NCBI GenBank assembly: GCA_964447315.1
Contig: CAYURQ010000009.1
Location: forward strand, 1 to 28,622
Source of the DNA: MWBV01 sp964447315
GTDB taxonomy: Archaea > Nanobdellota > Nanobdellia > Pacearchaeales > GW2011-AR1
DNA length: 28,622 nt
Reading direction: 5' to 3'
Part shown: one piece after another, positions 28,591 through 28,622 of the stretch
Numbering within the stretch: position 1 is the stretch's first letter
How the letters are laid out: each line of letters starts with the position of its first letter
Notes under the pieces: model-generated
The model's input: only the letters and a program-made list of their open reading frames with translations
The model's database searches: none
Told to the model about the DNA's origin: nothing
Position numbers and translations under genes: made by a program

Positions 28591-28622
28591 AATTCTTATA
28601 AAGAATTTTATTTTATTTATTT
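28591..28622 (+). terminator. Possible Rpo11 terminator or downstream TATA element
   Basis: A 7-bp inverted repeat AATTCTT / AAGAATT (28591-28597, 28601-28607) with a 3-nt loop is followed by a T-rich run to the window edge. It could be a terminator of the rpo11 transcript. The loop also contains TTATAAAG, so it could instead be the TATA box of a gene beyond the window. Confidence 0.35.

Overview
The window is an AT-rich, gene-dense stretch of an archaeal chromosome. Archaea-specific information-processing genes mark it as archaeal: TBP, aIF1A, aIF2-beta, aRF1, NAC, Sec61-beta, L15e, Rpo11, an MBF1-type factor and an archaeal-type ATP-dependent DNA ligase. So do a tRNA with an anticodon-loop intron and TATA boxes centred about 25 bp before start codons. 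Very low GC, short genes, lysine/asparagine-rich proteins, Cys-rich pilin-like and thrombospondin-like surface proteins, and a Zn-ribbon/Hsp20 fusion suggest a DPANN archaeon of the Woesearchaeota/Pacearchaeota (Nanoarchaeota-like) kind. The lineage is an inference from style; no 16S rRNA is present.

Layout. 1-310 (+): the tail of an unidentified gene and a glycosyltransferase remnant. 320-12570 (all -): intron-containing tRNA-Asn, a Dim2/Pno1-type KH protein, a Cys-rich pilin-like protein, aIF1A, DUF424, a 57-aa protein, aIF2-beta, TBP, a membrane-anchored AlbA_2 protein, a large surface protein, DNA ligase, a small membrane protein, a ferritin-like protein/superoxide reductase operon, a roughly 320-bp non-coding region with nested inverted repeats, L15e, tRNA-Ile with a partial 5' duplicate, and the Zn-ribbon/Hsp20 protein. 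12650-17220 (+): an unknown protein, phosphoglucose/phosphomannose isomerase overlapping a ROK sugar kinase, MetRS and an unknown protein. 17221-20438 (-): MinD, two related helical proteins, an unknown two-gene unit, and NAC with Sec61-beta. 20490-24879 (+): ValRS, aRF1 and ScpB. 24945-25325 (-): a membrane protein. 25432-28575 (+): a processive GT2 glycosyltransferase overlapping a membrane thioredoxin-like protein, an MBF1-like regulator and Rpo11.

Functionally this is mostly a core block for translation (initiation, termination, two tRNA synthetases, two tRNAs, L15e), transcription (TBP, Rpo11, MBF1) and protein targeting (NAC/Sec61-beta). It is interleaved with envelope genes and one oxidative-stress operon. 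The observations I rate highest are: a stand-alone ferritin-like protein of the encapsulin-cargo type next to superoxide reductase with no shell gene in view; three TATA-like elements spaced about 20 bp apart upstream of the TBP gene, suggesting autoregulation; one palindromic TATA element placed about 26 bp from both divergent starts of Sec61-beta and ValRS; a partial tRNA-Ile duplicate; and a pair of related helical proteins upstream of MinD. I saw no CRISPR array, insertion sequence, prophage or replication origin.
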